Assembly: GCF_000428905.1 (NCBI RefSeq)
Contig: NZ_AUAV01000016.1
Location: 90,199-154,198 of the forward strand
Source of the DNA: Brumicola pallidula DSM 14239 = ACAM 615
Lineage (GTDB): Bacteria > Pseudomonadota > Gammaproteobacteria > Enterobacterales > Alteromonadaceae
Direction of reading: 5' to 3'
Length of the DNA stretch: 64,000 bases
The notes under the pieces are model-generated. The model saw only the letters and a list, made by a program, of their open reading frames with translations, was not told the origin of the DNA and made no database searches. Numbering within the stretch: the first letter of the stretch is position 1; each line of letters starts with the position of its first letter. The translations under genes were made by a program, and so were the position numbers. Below are positions 36,919 to 47,192 of the stretch, one piece after another.

Positions 36919-38973
36919 CTATGGCTTTGTAGTGTACTTAAGTTCGAGAAGTTGTTTAGCTGTTAAAGGTTTACTAAAATAATATCCTTGCGCGTAGTCA
37001 CAGCCTAATTCTTCTAATAAAGTAAGTTGTTCACGTATTTCGACGCCTTCAGCAACAACAACTAAACGCAAGCTGTGGGCCATAGCAATAGTTGCTTTTA
37101 CTAGGTCATAGTCTTCATTGTTTCGCGTTATTCCATCGATAAAACTGCGATCTATCTTTAATGCGTCGAAGGCATACTGGCGTAAATAGCTGAGGGATGA
37201 ATATCCAGTTCCAAAGTCATCCATTGATAACTTTATGCCCAGTTTATGAAGTTCAAGATGTGACTCACGAATATAAGATTTACCGATCATTAATACACCT
37301 TCGGTAATTTCTAATTCCAAATGTTGAGGACTGATATTTGTATCAATAAGAGATTTTCTTATAAAACCGATTAACTCATTATCTCTGAATTGACGCGGAG
37401 AAAAATTAACCGCCATTTTATATTTTTGTTGATCAACATTTTGCCATTCACTTAAAAATTGCAGTGCTTGCTTAATCACATATTTTCCAATGGGAATAAT
37501 TAAACCAGTCTGCTCGGCAATTGGAATAAACTCTTCTGGGGTTACATTGCCCAAAATGGGATTATGCCAACGGAGTAGGGCTTCCGCACCAGTAATATGA
37601 CCACTTTGGATATCTAATTGAGGCTGGTAATAAACGTCAAATTCATTACGTTCTAATGCGCCGTGCATTTGTCCTTCAATTTCAAAACGACGCGTCATGG
37701 TGAGATTCATTTCCTTAGTAAAAAATGAATATGTATTACGTCCTATGGCTTTGGCTTGATACATTGCGGTATCGGCATTACGCAACAAATCAGAGGCGCA
37801 GTTACCGTTTTCAGGATAAATAGCAATGCCAATACTTAATGTTAGGATTAGCTCTCTGCCATCAATTTGAAAAGGTCGTCTAAAAATGGTGAGTAAATTT
37901 TCAGCAATTTCTAGGGCATTGTGATTATCAGTTAGCGCTCGCAATAATACGATAAACTCATCACCACCTATGCGACCGACGGTATCCTCTTTTCGCAATG
38001 CTAGGTTTAATCTATTGGCGGCTTCAATAAGTATTTTATCCCCTGCTTCATGACCCAATGAATCATTAACTGTTTTGAAATCGTCCAGATCTAGAAAAAG
38101 TACAGCGGTTCTCTCACGATTTCTTTCAGCGTCGTTCAGCATTTGTGACAAACGGTCCAGTGATAAAAAACGATTAGGCAATGAGGTTAAGGCGTCAAAA
38201 TAAGCCTGCTTGCGAATGACTTCGTTAGATTTATGTTGCTCAGTGATATCTCGAACAATGACAGCGATTTGCCTATCTGATTTTAAATAAATCATTCTCG
38301 CTTCAAAATAGATTAAGCCATGGGGTACATTTAGTTCGTACTCGAAACTGGATATACCGTCTTCTTCTATCGCTTTTGTAATATGAGTTTTTAGTTTACT
38401 AGCGACCTTAGCCGGCAACAAACTGGCCACTGGTTTGCCAATAAAATCCTTAGGTGAAACGTAGAGCTGTTTCTTGTTGCTAGCATGATAATCAGTGATG
38501 GTGCCATCTTCTTGCATCAAGAAAAATATGTCAGGGGTCCCTTCAAATATCGCTTTCAGCATATTTTCTTTAAATATTACTTGAGCTTGAGCATGTCTAG
38601 TTTCAGCCAAGCTAATATCAATACAATACATTTGTTTTTTATTGTCTTGATTAACGAACATCACATGGCTTGAAAAAACATGAACCTCATTACCACTTTT
38701 ATTACATAAAGTGATTTCCCCTGCAGGGATTTTAATATCTTTATTGAGCCAATCACTATGTGCTGCAACAATGAAAGGACGCATGGGCTCAGGTATTATG
38801 AGCTCTTCTAATTTATTACCTAAAGCCTCTTGTTCACAATAGCCATAAAGTAATTCGCTACCGACATTCCAATAAATAACTCTGCGCTCTTCATCATATC
38901 CTTGTACAGAAATAACGTCTACAGCATCAAATAGTTGATGGATGGAATCTATGGTAGATTTTTGATGACTCAA
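36919..38973 (-). CDS. PAS-PAS-GGDEF-EAL cyclic-di-GMP protein
   Basis: This is a 684-residue soluble signalling protein. Two PAS domains lie at about 14-130 and 135-250. A GGDEF domain with intact GGDEF (336-340) and an EAL domain with EAL (464-466) and DFGTGYSS follow. Both catalytic signatures are kept, so it may make and break cyclic-di-GMP depending on input. No membrane segment or periplasmic sensor was seen. It lies just downstream of idi, in the same direction and reading away from the retinal cluster. No light-binding chromophore site could be assigned to the PAS domains. Confidence 0.88.
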   Translation of the reverse strand: MSHQKSTIDSIHQLFDAVDVISVQGYDEERRVIYWNVGSELLYGYCEQEALGNKLEELIIPEPMRPFIVAAHSDWLNKDIKIPAGEITLCNKSGNEVHVFSSHVMFVNQDNKKQMYCIDISLAETRHAQAQVIFKENMLKAIFEGTPDIFFLMQEDGTITDYHASNKKQLYVSPKDFIGKPVASLLPAKVASKLKTHITKAIEEDGISSFEYELNVPHGLIYFEARMIYLKSDRQIAVIVRDITEQHKSNEVIRKQAYFDALTSLPNRFLSLDRLSQMLNDAERNRERTAVLFLDLDDFKTVNDSLGHEAGDKILIEAANRLNLALRKEDTVGRIGGDEFIVLLRALTDNHNALEIAENLLTIFRRPFQIDGRELILTLSIGIAIYPENGNCASDLLRNADTAMYQAKAIGRNTYSFFTKEMNLTMTRRFEIEGQMHGALERNEFDVYYQPQLDIQSGHITGAEALLRWHNPILGNVTPEEFIPIAEQTGLIIPIGKYVIKQALQFLSEWQNVDQQKYKMAVNFSPRQFRDNELIGFIRKSLIDTNISPQHLELEITEGVLMIGKSYIRESHLELHKLGIKLSMDDFGTGYSSLSYLRQYAFDALKIDRSFIDGITRNNEDYDLVKATIAMAHSLRLVVVAEGVEIREQLTLLEELGCDYAQGYYFSKPLTAKQLLELKYTTKP

Positions 38974-39284
38974 TATATCGCTGATATGCTTGCTTCCATA
39001 CTCATTAAATTCAAAAATTATACTGTTTATACTAGAGCGTAATAATTAAACTTTCCTTATAAAAATAATTATAAAGCCAGAGTTAACGTCTTAATACTTA
39101 GCAGAAACGCTAATTTACTTCGCTATTACATAATCCGATCGTGGACCTTTGTATTAATTATCAGCATAACATCTTATGGATCCATATGAAAAATTGCATA
39201 ATAAATTATAAACTTTACAGACCGACTAGTTTCATTCATTTATAGTGACGTTATTAACTCGCATTATTTCTATTTAGGTTGTTC
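38974..39284. other. 311-base intergenic region
   Basis: AT-rich sequence between divergent genes, holding the promoters of the cyclic-di-GMP protein and the monooxygenase. No strong inverted repeat, small gene or terminator was recognised. Confidence 0.5.
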
Positions 39285-40280
39285 ATGACACTGCCATTCT
39301 CACTATTAGATCTCGCCCCGATTGCTGAAGGTGCCAGCCTTGCTGACGCGCTAGAGAATTCACGTCAACTAGCGGTTCAAGCCGAAAAAAGTGGTTACCA
39401 TCGGATTTGGTTAGCAGAGCATCATGCTATGCATGGCGTAGCGAGTTCGGCTACATCTGTTGTCCTTGGGCATATTGCGGCGGCCACCAAGAGCATTAGA
39501 ATTGGCTCAGGTGGTGTGATGTTACCTAACCATTCGCCGCTAGTCATAGCAGAACAATTTGGTACGTTGGCAACATTGTTTCCAGGTAGAGTCGATTTAG
39601 GCTTAGGTCGTGCTCCTGGCACCGATATGGCGACTGCTCGAGCACTAAGGCGCAACCTCAACTCTGATGTGGATAGTTATCCTGAAGATATTCGAGAATT
39701 ACAGCATTATTTAGCCGCACCACAAAGCGGACAGCGCATAGTTGCCGTCCCGGGCGCCAATACGCATATACCACTCTGGTTATTAGGCTCGAGTTTGTAC
39801 AGTGCGCAACTGGCTGCTAAATTTGGTCTGCCTTATTCTTTTGCCTCTCACTTCGCGCCGGATCAATTATTTGATGCGATCAATATCTATCGCTCAACTT
39901 TCCAAGCATCGACCCAATGTGACAAACCCTATGTGATGGCAGGTGTGATGGTAGTTGTCGCTGATACAGACGAAGAAGCTACGTATTTGTTTACCTCGGT
40001 ACAACAGCAATTTATGAATATGCGCCGAGGCGTCAATCGTCCTTTTGCCAGACCTGTGGATGATCTATCGCAAATTTGTAGTGCCGCCGACCAAGCGATG
40101 TTGTCACATATATTACGTTATGCTGTGGTCGGATCTTCTGACACAGTGGCACAAAAATTAACCCAGTTTATCCAAGCCACTGAAGTAGATGAATTAATCG
40201 TGTCAATGCCCATACACAATGTTCAGGCACGTTTAAAGAGTGCTAAAATGCTAGCGCAAACAGGGATAATGAGCATATAA
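39285..40280 (+). CDS. LLM-class flavin-dependent oxidoreductase (luciferase-like)
   Basis: This 331-residue protein is of the bacterial luciferase-like fold. It has AEHHAM, the phosphate loop [12 protein letters not shown], and [10 protein letters not shown], all seen in the widespread single-component LLM group with unknown substrate. The frame opens at an in-frame TTT, but the ATG at 39,285 fits family starts ([13 protein letters not shown]). It stands alone. These enzymes use FMNH2 and oxygen; light emission is not expected because a luxAB pair is absent. Confidence 0.85.
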   Translation: MTLPFSLLDLAPIAEGASLADALENSRQLAVQAEKSGYHRIWLAEHHAMHGVASSATSVVLGHIAAATKSIRIGSGGVMLPNHSPLVIAEQFGTLATLFPGRVDLGLGRAPGTDMATARALRRNLNSDVDSYPEDIRELQHYLAAPQSGQRIVAVPGANTHIPLWLLGSSLYSAQLAAKFGLPYSFASHFAPDQLFDAINIYRSTFQASTQCDKPYVMAGVMVVVADTDEEATYLFTSVQQQFMNMRRGVNRPFARPVDDLSQICSAADQAMLSHILRYAVVGSSDTVAQKLTQFIQATEVDELIVSMPIHNVQARLKSAKMLAQTGIMSI

Positions 40281-40397
40281 ATAGTACCATTTACTCTCTG
40301 TCACTAAATTGCCGAGGATCATGTAAATCATGATGTCCTGTTAGGTAAACTGCAGTATCAATCAAATAATTGTTGAATAATCCAGATGCCCTTAGAC

Positions 40398-40574
40398 TTA
40401 TTTATTAAAAACTTCATCTTTCCAGTCTGTGCCAAGTTCTGTTTCGATATACTCTCTAATAAACAATCTCACTTTCTGTGACGGCGTAACATCTTCTTTC
40501 AAACACAGTTTTTCAAACATCGCCTTCTTATCAGGATCAATTAACAGTGTGAGTCTAGCGGTTCGCTTTTCCAT
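40398..40574 (-). CDS. Small ribbon-helix-helix (CopG-like) protein
   Basis: A 58-codon frame starts at ATG 40,574 and ends at TAA 40,398. Its N-terminus (MEKRTARLTLLIDPDKKAMF) has the alternating beta-strand and helix pattern of ribbon-helix-helix regulators. A second helix, TPSQKVRLFIREYIE, follows. It is divergent from the SulP gene, with 107 bases between starts, so it may regulate that gene. No toxin partner lies downstream. Ribosome site is weak. The protein pattern supports a real gene. Confidence 0.65.
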   Translation of the reverse strand: MEKRTARLTLLIDPDKKAMFEKLCLKEDVTPSQKVRLFIREYIETELGTDWKDEVFNK

Positions 40575-40681
40575 ATTTCAACCTTTTTTAAAATATATGT
40601 TAATTTGATTAACATTGAAATTGTATAAGATAAGAGGATAATGCACATGTAAGTATAATTCAATAATTTTTTGAGGGCAAA

Positions 40682-42415
40682 ATGTCTCACCGTGTTCACC
40701 TTTTTTCATTGAGAATTGCTCACGCTTTACGTGATACCTTAAATGAAGCACCTTATGGGCTTGCAACATTCACTAAAGATTTAATGGCGGGGATTACTGT
40801 TGGGGTCATTGCTATTCCCTTAGCAATGGCGTTAGCAATAGCCATCGGTGTTGCACCTCAATATGGTCTTTATACCGCTATTATTGCAGGTTTTTTTATC
40901 CCATTGACTGGCGGCTCTCGTTACAGCGTTTCTGGGCCAACCGCTGCATTTGTAGTGATATTGTTTCCCGTGGTTCAGCAATACGGAATTGCAGGTCTAT
41001 TGGTTGCCAGTATTCTGGCCGGCATCATACTGATCATGATGGCACTGCTGCGTCTGGGCCGTTACATTGAGTATATTCCCGAACCAGTCACCTTGGGTTT
41101 TACCGGTGGTATCGCTGTGGTCATTGCAACACTTCAGGTTAAAGACTTCTTTGGTCTGACTATCACCGCGATGCCAGAAAATTTTACCGGTAAGGTCGTG
41201 GTATTGACTCAAGCTTTACCTGATTTCTCTCCATGGCCGCTTATCGTTGGCTCGGCCACATTGGCAGTGATGCTGTTATGGCCACGTTTAAAAACTCCAA
41301 TTCCAGCTCACCTCCCAGCTGTAATAGTCGGAAGTTTAATCGCCTTCACTTTAAATAGACAGGGCTTAGATGTTGCAACTATAGGGTCGACTTTCAGCTT
41401 TACATTATCCGATGGTACTCTTGGTTCTGGTATTCCATCAGTATTGCCTAACTTTCAATGGCCATGGCTGCGAACCCAACCTAATGAAGCCGTTTTGGTC
41501 TTCAGTTGGCAATTGGCGCAAGATTTATTATCGGCAGCATTTGCTATTGCGATGCTTGGTGCCATTGAATCATTGTTGTGTGCAGTAGTACTCGATGGCA
41601 TGTCGGGCAAAAAACATAGCGCTAACAGTGAACTTTTGGGTCAGGGTATCGGAAATATAATTACGCCTTTTTTTGGTGGTATTACAGCAACAGCTGCCAT
41701 TGCCCGATCCGCCGTCAATTTTAAGACAGGCGCAAAAACTCCCATTGCCGCCATGGTGCATGCCGTTGTGGTGTTTATTTCTTTAATTTCATTGTCTTCT
41801 GTGCTGGCTTACCTGCCGATGTCGAGCATGGCGGCCTTACTCATTATGGTTGCCTGGAATATGAGTGAAGCGCCAAAAGCACTGCACTTGTTAGCAAAGG
41901 CACCTCGTAGTGAAATATTTGTGTTCACAGCGTGTTTCTCACTCACGGTGCTTTTTGATATGGTCATAGCGATAACCACGGGCATAGTCTTAGCTTCTTT
42001 GTTGTTTATGAAACAAATCGCTGAAATGACCAAAGTACAAGACATAACCGAACACAATAAACTGGTTAATCTAAAAGTGCCTGATGGTTGGAGGGTATTT
42101 AAGATCACCGGGCCGCTGTTTTTTGCTGCCGCTGATCGCGTCTTTGGTGAGTTGGCTCAGTTGTGTACTAAAGAGCAAGGAGTAGTGTTGTATTTAGATG
42201 GCGTATCGATCCTTGACTCTGGCGGTGTGGCGGCACTGCACAAATTCATTGATAAATGTAGTAAGTCTGGTACTCGCATATATTTGGCAGATTTCCAGTT
42301 TCAACCATTAAAAACCTTAGCAAAATCAGGATTTCGTCCAGATGGTGTTGTTTGTGAAACATATTCAACTTTGTCTGCAGCTTTGAATGCCCTGCCAGCT
42401 TCTAGCGTTAAATAA
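40682..42415 (+). CDS. SulP-family anion transporter with STAS domain
   Basis: This 577-residue inner-membrane protein has about 10-14 membrane segments. SulP signatures include GLYTAIIAGFFIPLTGGSRYSVSGPTAA and VLDGMSG...NSELLGQGIGN. A cytosolic STAS domain closes the protein (about 445-560, with YLDGVSILDSGG). The family moves sulfate, bicarbonate or dicarboxylates with Na+ or H+. Which one cannot be told here. Upstream lies the divergent ribbon-helix-helix gene. Confidence 0.87.
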   Translation: MSHRVHLFSLRIAHALRDTLNEAPYGLATFTKDLMAGITVGVIAIPLAMALAIAIGVAPQYGLYTAIIAGFFIPLTGGSRYSVSGPTAAFVVILFPVVQQYGIAGLLVASILAGIILIMMALLRLGRYIEYIPEPVTLGFTGGIAVVIATLQVKDFFGLTITAMPENFTGKVVVLTQALPDFSPWPLIVGSATLAVMLLWPRLKTPIPAHLPAVIVGSLIAFTLNRQGLDVATIGSTFSFTLSDGTLGSGIPSVLPNFQWPWLRTQPNEAVLVFSWQLAQDLLSAAFAIAMLGAIESLLCAVVLDGMSGKKHSANSELLGQGIGNIITPFFGGITATAAIARSAVNFKTGAKTPIAAMVHAVVVFISLISLSSVLAYLPMSSMAALLIMVAWNMSEAPKALHLLAKAPRSEIFVFTACFSLTVLFDMVIAITTGIVLASLLFMKQIAEMTKVQDITEHNKLVNLKVPDGWRVFKITGPLFFAAADRVFGELAQLCTKEQGVVLYLDGVSILDSGGVAALHKFIDKCSKSGTRIYLADFQFQPLKTLAKSGFRPDGVVCETYSTLSAALNALPASSVK

Positions 42416-42558
42416 AATTAGACAAACCACGTTTGTTTATAGTTTGAAGTAAAAAAGTTTCTGCATGGCTCAATCACGAATCGCAAACTGACGGTGGTTG
42501 CAAAAAATACTATCAAGTGATGTTAAACATTGCGCTGTTAAAAAGCACCTGGATAGAT

Positions 42559-42888
42559 TCATTCATCGCGTAGTTTGTTACTCAACACTTGAATTGCTGC
42601 GGACATTTCAGCAATTTCGTCCTCTCGATTAGCCACCACAGGGGCATCGAAATCACCTTGAGCGCTCCCCTCTAAATGCGTTTTAAACTGTAATTTAAGC
42701 GCAGCAATTTGCGCAACTGCATTGTTCTCGACGGCAATGAGCTGTTGATATTTTTCTATTTGGGACGAGAGCATGATGTTGGAAATAATTGCAATAACCC
42801 CAATCATGAAAAGAGCAGCAGTGATGAGGGCTAGAATTTTGGCCTTTAGTTTCTTAAATGGCGATGTATTGGCATTTGTCATAAGCAA
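42559..42888 (-). pseudogene. Truncated methyl-accepting chemotaxis protein
   Basis: The 109-residue product begins like a chemoreceptor with a membrane segment (LALITAALFMIGVIAIISNIM) and a helical ligand-domain start. It then jumps within about 30 residues to a HAMP-like stretch (GDFDAPVVANREDEIAEMSAAIQVL) and stops. The bulk of the periplasmic domain and the whole signalling domain are gone. An internal deletion plus loss of the 3' part explains it. Function is unlikely. Confidence 0.65.
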
Positions 42889-43029
42889 TTATATTCAAAG
42901 ACCCAGTTAGCGAAACTCAATTTTAGCGATGCTCATTAGCATACTCTTTGTTTATTACAGATTTATTTTTTATTGCAGCACCACTTAAATAGAACCTATG
43001 TGAAAACTATGTTACAAATAGTACTGGAT

Positions 43030-43170
43030 TAACTCCGAGCTTTCAGACCTAACTCCTAATGACAAGGTTTGCTGGCCGCGATACAGATGTTTACATCGAT
43101 AGTTATCGCCAGGGTTGCAAGAGAAATCGCGCTGCCTCCCCTAAGTAGCGGGTAATTGTGTTCGCTACTT
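43030..43170 (+). ncRNA. Likely Moco riboswitch in the moaA leader
   Basis: The leader resembles the molybdenum-cofactor RNA known from E. coli moaA. Shared pieces are the GGCCGxGA loop (GCTGGCCGCGATAC), a GCCAGGG strand, GAAAT, then GCTGCCTCCC, in the right order and spacing. An 8-base hairpin (AAGTAGCG/CGCTACTT, 43,143-43,170) follows and leads into TGGAAAGGTG, the ribosome site. In the known system cofactor binding lowers moaA expression. Covariance scoring would settle it. Confidence 0.72.
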
Positions 43171-43193
43171 CATTTTGGAAAGGTGTTAGTGAT

Positions 43194-44162
43194 ATGTTAG
43201 AAGATAAATTTGGGCGCCGCTTCCATTATTTGCGGCTGTCTATAACAGATGTATGCAACTTTAGTTGTGAGTATTGCCTACCAAATGGTTATCAATGCGA
43301 TACCCCGCGAGACTTTCTGAGACTCGACGAAATTCGTAAAATCGCCAAGGCATTTGCCAACCTCGGTACCAGCAAAATTCGCATCACTGGCGGTGAACCG
43401 TCTTTGCGTAAAGATTTACCGGAAATAATTCAGGCCTGTGCGAGTACACCAGGTATTGAGCATGTTGCTATGACTTGCAATGGTTACAAGTTACCAGAGC
43501 AAATTAGTAGTTGGGTCGATGCTGGGTTAACCTCATTAAACGTAAGTATTGATAGTCTCGATCCACGGATGTTTGCAGCTATTACCGGGCATGATAAGTT
43601 AGAAACTATTATGCAGGGTATTGAAAAAGCGCTTGAGTTAGGCATAAAAGTTAAAGTCAACGCCGTGTTGATGCGGCATTTTAACCAAAACGAACTCGAC
43701 AGTTTTTTGGATTGGATAAAAGAAAAGCCAGTCACATTACGTTTTATTGAACTGATGCAGACAGGCGATAACAAGCTCTTTTTTGACCAAAATCATACCT
43801 CAGGTTTACCTATAAAAGAGCGTTTACTCGATAACGGCTGGCAGCAAATTGAGCAGAATAAAACCGCCGGTCCAGCGCAAGAGTTTACCCACAGTGACTA
43901 TAAAGGAAATATTGGGCTTATTATGCCCTACAGTAAAGATTTTTGTGCTACCTGTAATCGATTACGTATTTCAGCTTTGGGCAAATTACACTTGTGTCTG
44001 TTCAGTGAACAAGGACTGGATGTTAGGCAATTCTTACTGGATAACTCCGAGCAGCGCTTGCAAGATGAACTGGTGAGTTTACTGGCGGATAAAAAATCCA
44101 CCCACTTTTTGCATGATGGCTATACCGGTGCTACTAAACACTTGGCTATGCTTGGCGGATAA
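43194..44162 (+). CDS. moaA: GTP 3',8-cyclase MoaA
   Basis: This 322-residue radical SAM enzyme starts molybdopterin synthesis from GTP. The N-terminal cluster ligands are C21, C25 and C28 (CNFSCEYC). The C-terminal cluster is CATCNRL plus a later Cys. The protein ends in GG as needed for activity. A longer frame starts at 43,158, but ATG 43,194 follows AAAGGTG and matches family starts (MLEDKFGRRF). moaB-E are not adjacent. Confidence 0.95.
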   Translation: MLEDKFGRRFHYLRLSITDVCNFSCEYCLPNGYQCDTPRDFLRLDEIRKIAKAFANLGTSKIRITGGEPSLRKDLPEIIQACASTPGIEHVAMTCNGYKLPEQISSWVDAGLTSLNVSIDSLDPRMFAAITGHDKLETIMQGIEKALELGIKVKVNAVLMRHFNQNELDSFLDWIKEKPVTLRFIELMQTGDNKLFFDQNHTSGLPIKERLLDNGWQQIEQNKTAGPAQEFTHSDYKGNIGLIMPYSKDFCATCNRLRISALGKLHLCLFSEQGLDVRQFLLDNSEQRLQDELVSLLADKKSTHFLHDGYTGATKHLAMLGG

Positions 44163-44171
44163 ATAACCTTT

Positions 44172-44193
44172 CCCCGGTTCTCCACCGGGGTTT
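44172..44193 (+). terminator. Terminator after moaA
   Basis: CCCCGGT and ACCGGGG form a 7-base stem with a 5-base loop, followed by TTT. It lies ten bases after the moaA stop, between moaA and the convergent prpE gene. Confidence 0.7.
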
Positions 44194-44221
44194 CACATTG
44201 TCTATTGCGTTGTATTTAGGG

Positions 44222-46123
44222 TCATTCCACTGACGGCTTAACCAGTCCATTAGTTTGCATAATTGTTTTAATCTCATCAATACTGGCTGGATCATCTATA
44301 GTTGAAGGCACAATAAACTCCTCATTTTCAGCTATTTGACGCAACAACTTACGCAGTATTTTACCGGACCTGGTTTTTGGTAAACGCTCAACAACAAGAA
44401 TTTGCTTCAAACAGGCAACGGCACCTATTTCTTTGCGGACCATGGCGACTAACTCGGCTTGCAGGTCTGCTTCACTTATATTTGCGCCGTCTTTTAATAA
44501 GGTCAACCCGACGGGTATTTGGCCTTTAAGACTATCGTAAACACCTATCACAGTGCATTCCGCTACTGCATCATGGGCTGCTAAAATCTCTTCCATTTCA
44601 CCCGTTGATAAACGATGCCCAGCAACATTGATGACATCATCGGTGCGGCCCATTACAAACAAATATCCATCCTCGTCTATGTAACCGCCATCGCCAGAAC
44701 AATAATATCCTGGGTATTCAGTTAAGTAACCAGAAACAAAGCGATCAAAGTCGCCCCAAATAGTGGCTAGGCAACTTGGAGGCAAAGGTAACTTAATCGC
44801 AATCGCACCTTGGGTATTAGGAGGCAAAGACTGACCACTTGCATTGAGTATTTGTATATTAAAACCAGGCACTGGTTTGGTTGCTGAGCCAGGTTTGGTA
44901 GGTAGCCTTTCAATACCTATCATATTTGACGCAATAGCCCAGCCGGTTTCGGTTTGCCACCAATGGTCGATGACGGGTTTTCCGGTTATTTGTTTTGTCC
45001 ATTCGTAGGTTGGGGGGTCAAGACGCTCACCCGCCATAAATACGCTTTCTAAACAGGATAGGTCATACTTGGCCAATAATTTAGCGTCGGGATCTTCTTT
45101 GCGGATAGCTCTAAATGCCGTTGGTGCAGCAAAAATAGCTTTTACTTTATACTCTTCAATAACACGCCAAAATGCGCCTGCGTCAGGTGTTCTTACCGGC
45201 TTTCCTTCATAAACTATGGTTGTGCAGCCGTGTAACAGTGGCGCGTACACAATATACGAATGACCTACCACCCAGCCAACATCTGAGGCAGCCCAAAATA
45301 CATCACCCGGTTGCATGTTGTAGACTGCTGACATTGAGTATTTTAAAGCAACGGCGTGCCCCCCATTATCACGTACAACGCCTTTGGGCTTGCCAGTGGT
45401 ACCCGAGGTATAAAGTATGTAAAGTGGATCTGTGCCACTTACGCTGACACATTCAGCTTTGTTCGCTGTTTTTACGGCTTCAGCCCAATCAATATCGCGA
45501 CCTTCGTGCATGCTAGCAATGCACTGTTGACGTTGCAGTAAGACCACTTTTGAGGGTTTGTGAGTCGCAATCTCTATGGCTCTATCAATCATTGGTTTGT
45601 ATTCAATGATGCGATTAATTTCAATTCCGCATGACGCTGTTATTAACATCTTTGGCTGTGCATCATCAATACGCACAGCAAGTTCATTGGCAGAAAAGCC
45701 GCCAAATACCACCGAATGCACAGCACCTATGCGAGCGGCCGCTAGCATTGCAATGACCGCCTCGCTAATCATTGGCATATAGACCACAACTCTATCACCT
45801 TTACTAACGCCGTTGGCTTGCAGTAAACCGGCGAAGCGGGCCACTTTTTCAAGTAATTCAGCGTAAGTCAGTTGCATTTTTGTATCGGTAACAGGTGAAT
45901 CGTAAATGAGCGCTATTTGCTCGCCACGTCCTTGTGCTACATGGTGGTCCAAAGCCATATAACAGGTATTCATTTCACCATCAGCAAACCATCTTTTGAT
46001 GCCGTTCTCGTCATCAGATAATATTTTTTCAGGTGCTTTAAACCAAGGTAATTGCTTTGCTTTATCAGCCCAAAATGTATCTGGAGAGTCAATTGATGCT
46101 TGATATTCCGTTATGTAAGACAT
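44222..46123 (-). CDS. prpE: Propionate-CoA ligase (PrpE-like acyl-CoA synthetase)
   Basis: This 633-residue AMP-forming ligase activates propionate (or acetate) to the CoA ester. The AMP-binding motif is YTSGTTGKPKG. The stretch VVRDNGGHAVAL is typical of PrpE rather than Acs, and KTRSGKILR holds the C-terminal lysine. A longer open frame starts at 46,294, but ATG 46,123 follows AAGGT and matches the family opening. It would feed the methylcitrate cycle with the isolated PrpD 15 kb away. Confidence 0.88.
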   Translation of the reverse strand: MSYITEYQASIDSPDTFWADKAKQLPWFKAPEKILSDDENGIKRWFADGEMNTCYMALDHHVAQGRGEQIALIYDSPVTDTKMQLTYAELLEKVARFAGLLQANGVSKGDRVVVYMPMISEAVIAMLAAARIGAVHSVVFGGFSANELAVRIDDAQPKMLITASCGIEINRIIEYKPMIDRAIEIATHKPSKVVLLQRQQCIASMHEGRDIDWAEAVKTANKAECVSVSGTDPLYILYTSGTTGKPKGVVRDNGGHAVALKYSMSAVYNMQPGDVFWAASDVGWVVGHSYIVYAPLLHGCTTIVYEGKPVRTPDAGAFWRVIEEYKVKAIFAAPTAFRAIRKEDPDAKLLAKYDLSCLESVFMAGERLDPPTYEWTKQITGKPVIDHWWQTETGWAIASNMIGIERLPTKPGSATKPVPGFNIQILNASGQSLPPNTQGAIAIKLPLPPSCLATIWGDFDRFVSGYLTEYPGYYCSGDGGYIDEDGYLFVMGRTDDVINVAGHRLSTGEMEEILAAHDAVAECTVIGVYDSLKGQIPVGLTLLKDGANISEADLQAELVAMVRKEIGAVACLKQILVVERLPKTRSGKILRKLLRQIAENEEFIVPSTIDDPASIDEIKTIMQTNGLVKPSVE

Positions 46124-46241
46124 TCTATTTACCTTATTAAAAATTATGTATGACGACGCTATTGCAAACTGGGGCTGGCGTCCTAAAGTTTGTTCTACCA
46201 TAATGCAAAGCATCAAGCGGTGATATGCTACTTCAGTTGGA

Positions 46242-47192
46242 TTGGACGATATTTGTTTGCATGTTAGCATTAACGAATTAATCTCTGTGGGCAAGACGCT
46301 TGTGCTTTCAACGCTAAAACCTTTTTATCCTCTTATCTTTTTATTCGTTTGGAGTGCCGGCTATGCCATGGCAAAACTGGCATTGGTATATACACAGCCA
46401 TTAAATTTACTCGCATTTCGATTTTTCGGGGCTTTTTTAGCACTCACTCCTTTGGTCATCTTATGGCGCTTACCTATTCCCAACTTTCGACAATCTTATG
46501 CCCTTATGGGGACAGGATTGTTTTTACATCTAGGTCATTTTGGTAGCATTTATGTGGGCATGAAGCTAGGTGCTAGTGCCAGTATTATGGCCTTGTTTGC
46601 TGCTTCGCAACCGGTCTTAGTGATCATTGCAAGTGCCTTACTTGCCCGAAAAGTACCGGCCTGGAATATATGGGCAAGTCTGTCCTTAGGGCTCCTAGGT
46701 GCAATGCTTATTATTGGTGTAAATATGCAAGGAAACGAAGGGTATTTACTCGGTGCAATTCTTGGGTTTACCGCAGTTGTTGGATTATCAATTGGTCAAG
46801 TAATTGAAAAACAGCGTAAATTAGGTGTACACCCCATGGTAGCAACATGGGTGCAATATGCGTTTGCATCTGCTATATCTATTCCATTTGCCTTGGCATT
46901 TGAAGGGCTTATTTTTGAAAATGCATTACCGTTTTGGGGAGCCATCGCCTTTTTGGTATTTGGTAATTCGATTGTAGGTATTCTGTTAATGTTCAGCATG
47001 GTAAGGCAAGGCTCAATTGCCAAAGTAGCTTCGATTATGTTCATGGTGCCCGCAGTAGGCGCACTTATTGCGTGGTTAGTGGCTGATGAAGTACCAACAT
47101 TAATTGCTATTCCTGGCTTTATACTCGCCATGCTTGGGGCACTTTGGACTAATAGGATTACGAATAAAGCGCTGATAAAAAATGATATTTAG
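46242..47192 (+). CDS. EamA/DMT-family transporter
   Basis: This roughly 316-residue membrane protein has ten predicted segments and two EamA repeats. It resembles drug/metabolite exporters. The start is unclear: TTG at 46,242 or GTG at 46,287, neither with a good ribosome site. The hydrophobic part begins near residue 30. It is divergent from prpE. Substrate unknown. Confidence 0.8.
   Translation: MDDICLHVSINELISVGKTLVLSTLKPFYPLIFLFVWSAGYAMAKLALVYTQPLNLLAFRFFGAFLALTPLVILWRLPIPNFRQSYALMGTGLFLHLGHFGSIYVGMKLGASASIMALFAASQPVLVIIASALLARKVPAWNIWASLSLGLLGAMLIIGVNMQGNEGYLLGAILGFTAVVGLSIGQVIEKQRKLGVHPMVATWVQYAFASAISIPFALAFEGLIFENALPFWGAIAFLVFGNSIVGILLMFSMVRQGSIAKVASIMFMVPAVGALIAWLVADEVPTLIAIPGFILAMLGALWTNRITNKALIKNDI

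Noticed and set aside
39285..40280. Bioluminescence gene
   Set aside because: It is a single LLM-class enzyme without luxAB pairing or the aldehyde supply genes.
15548..46123. Methylcitrate cluster made of the aconitase-like gene, prpD and prpE
   Set aside because: The three lie far apart in unrelated settings, the aconitase is truncated and not AcnD-like, and prpB and prpC are missing.
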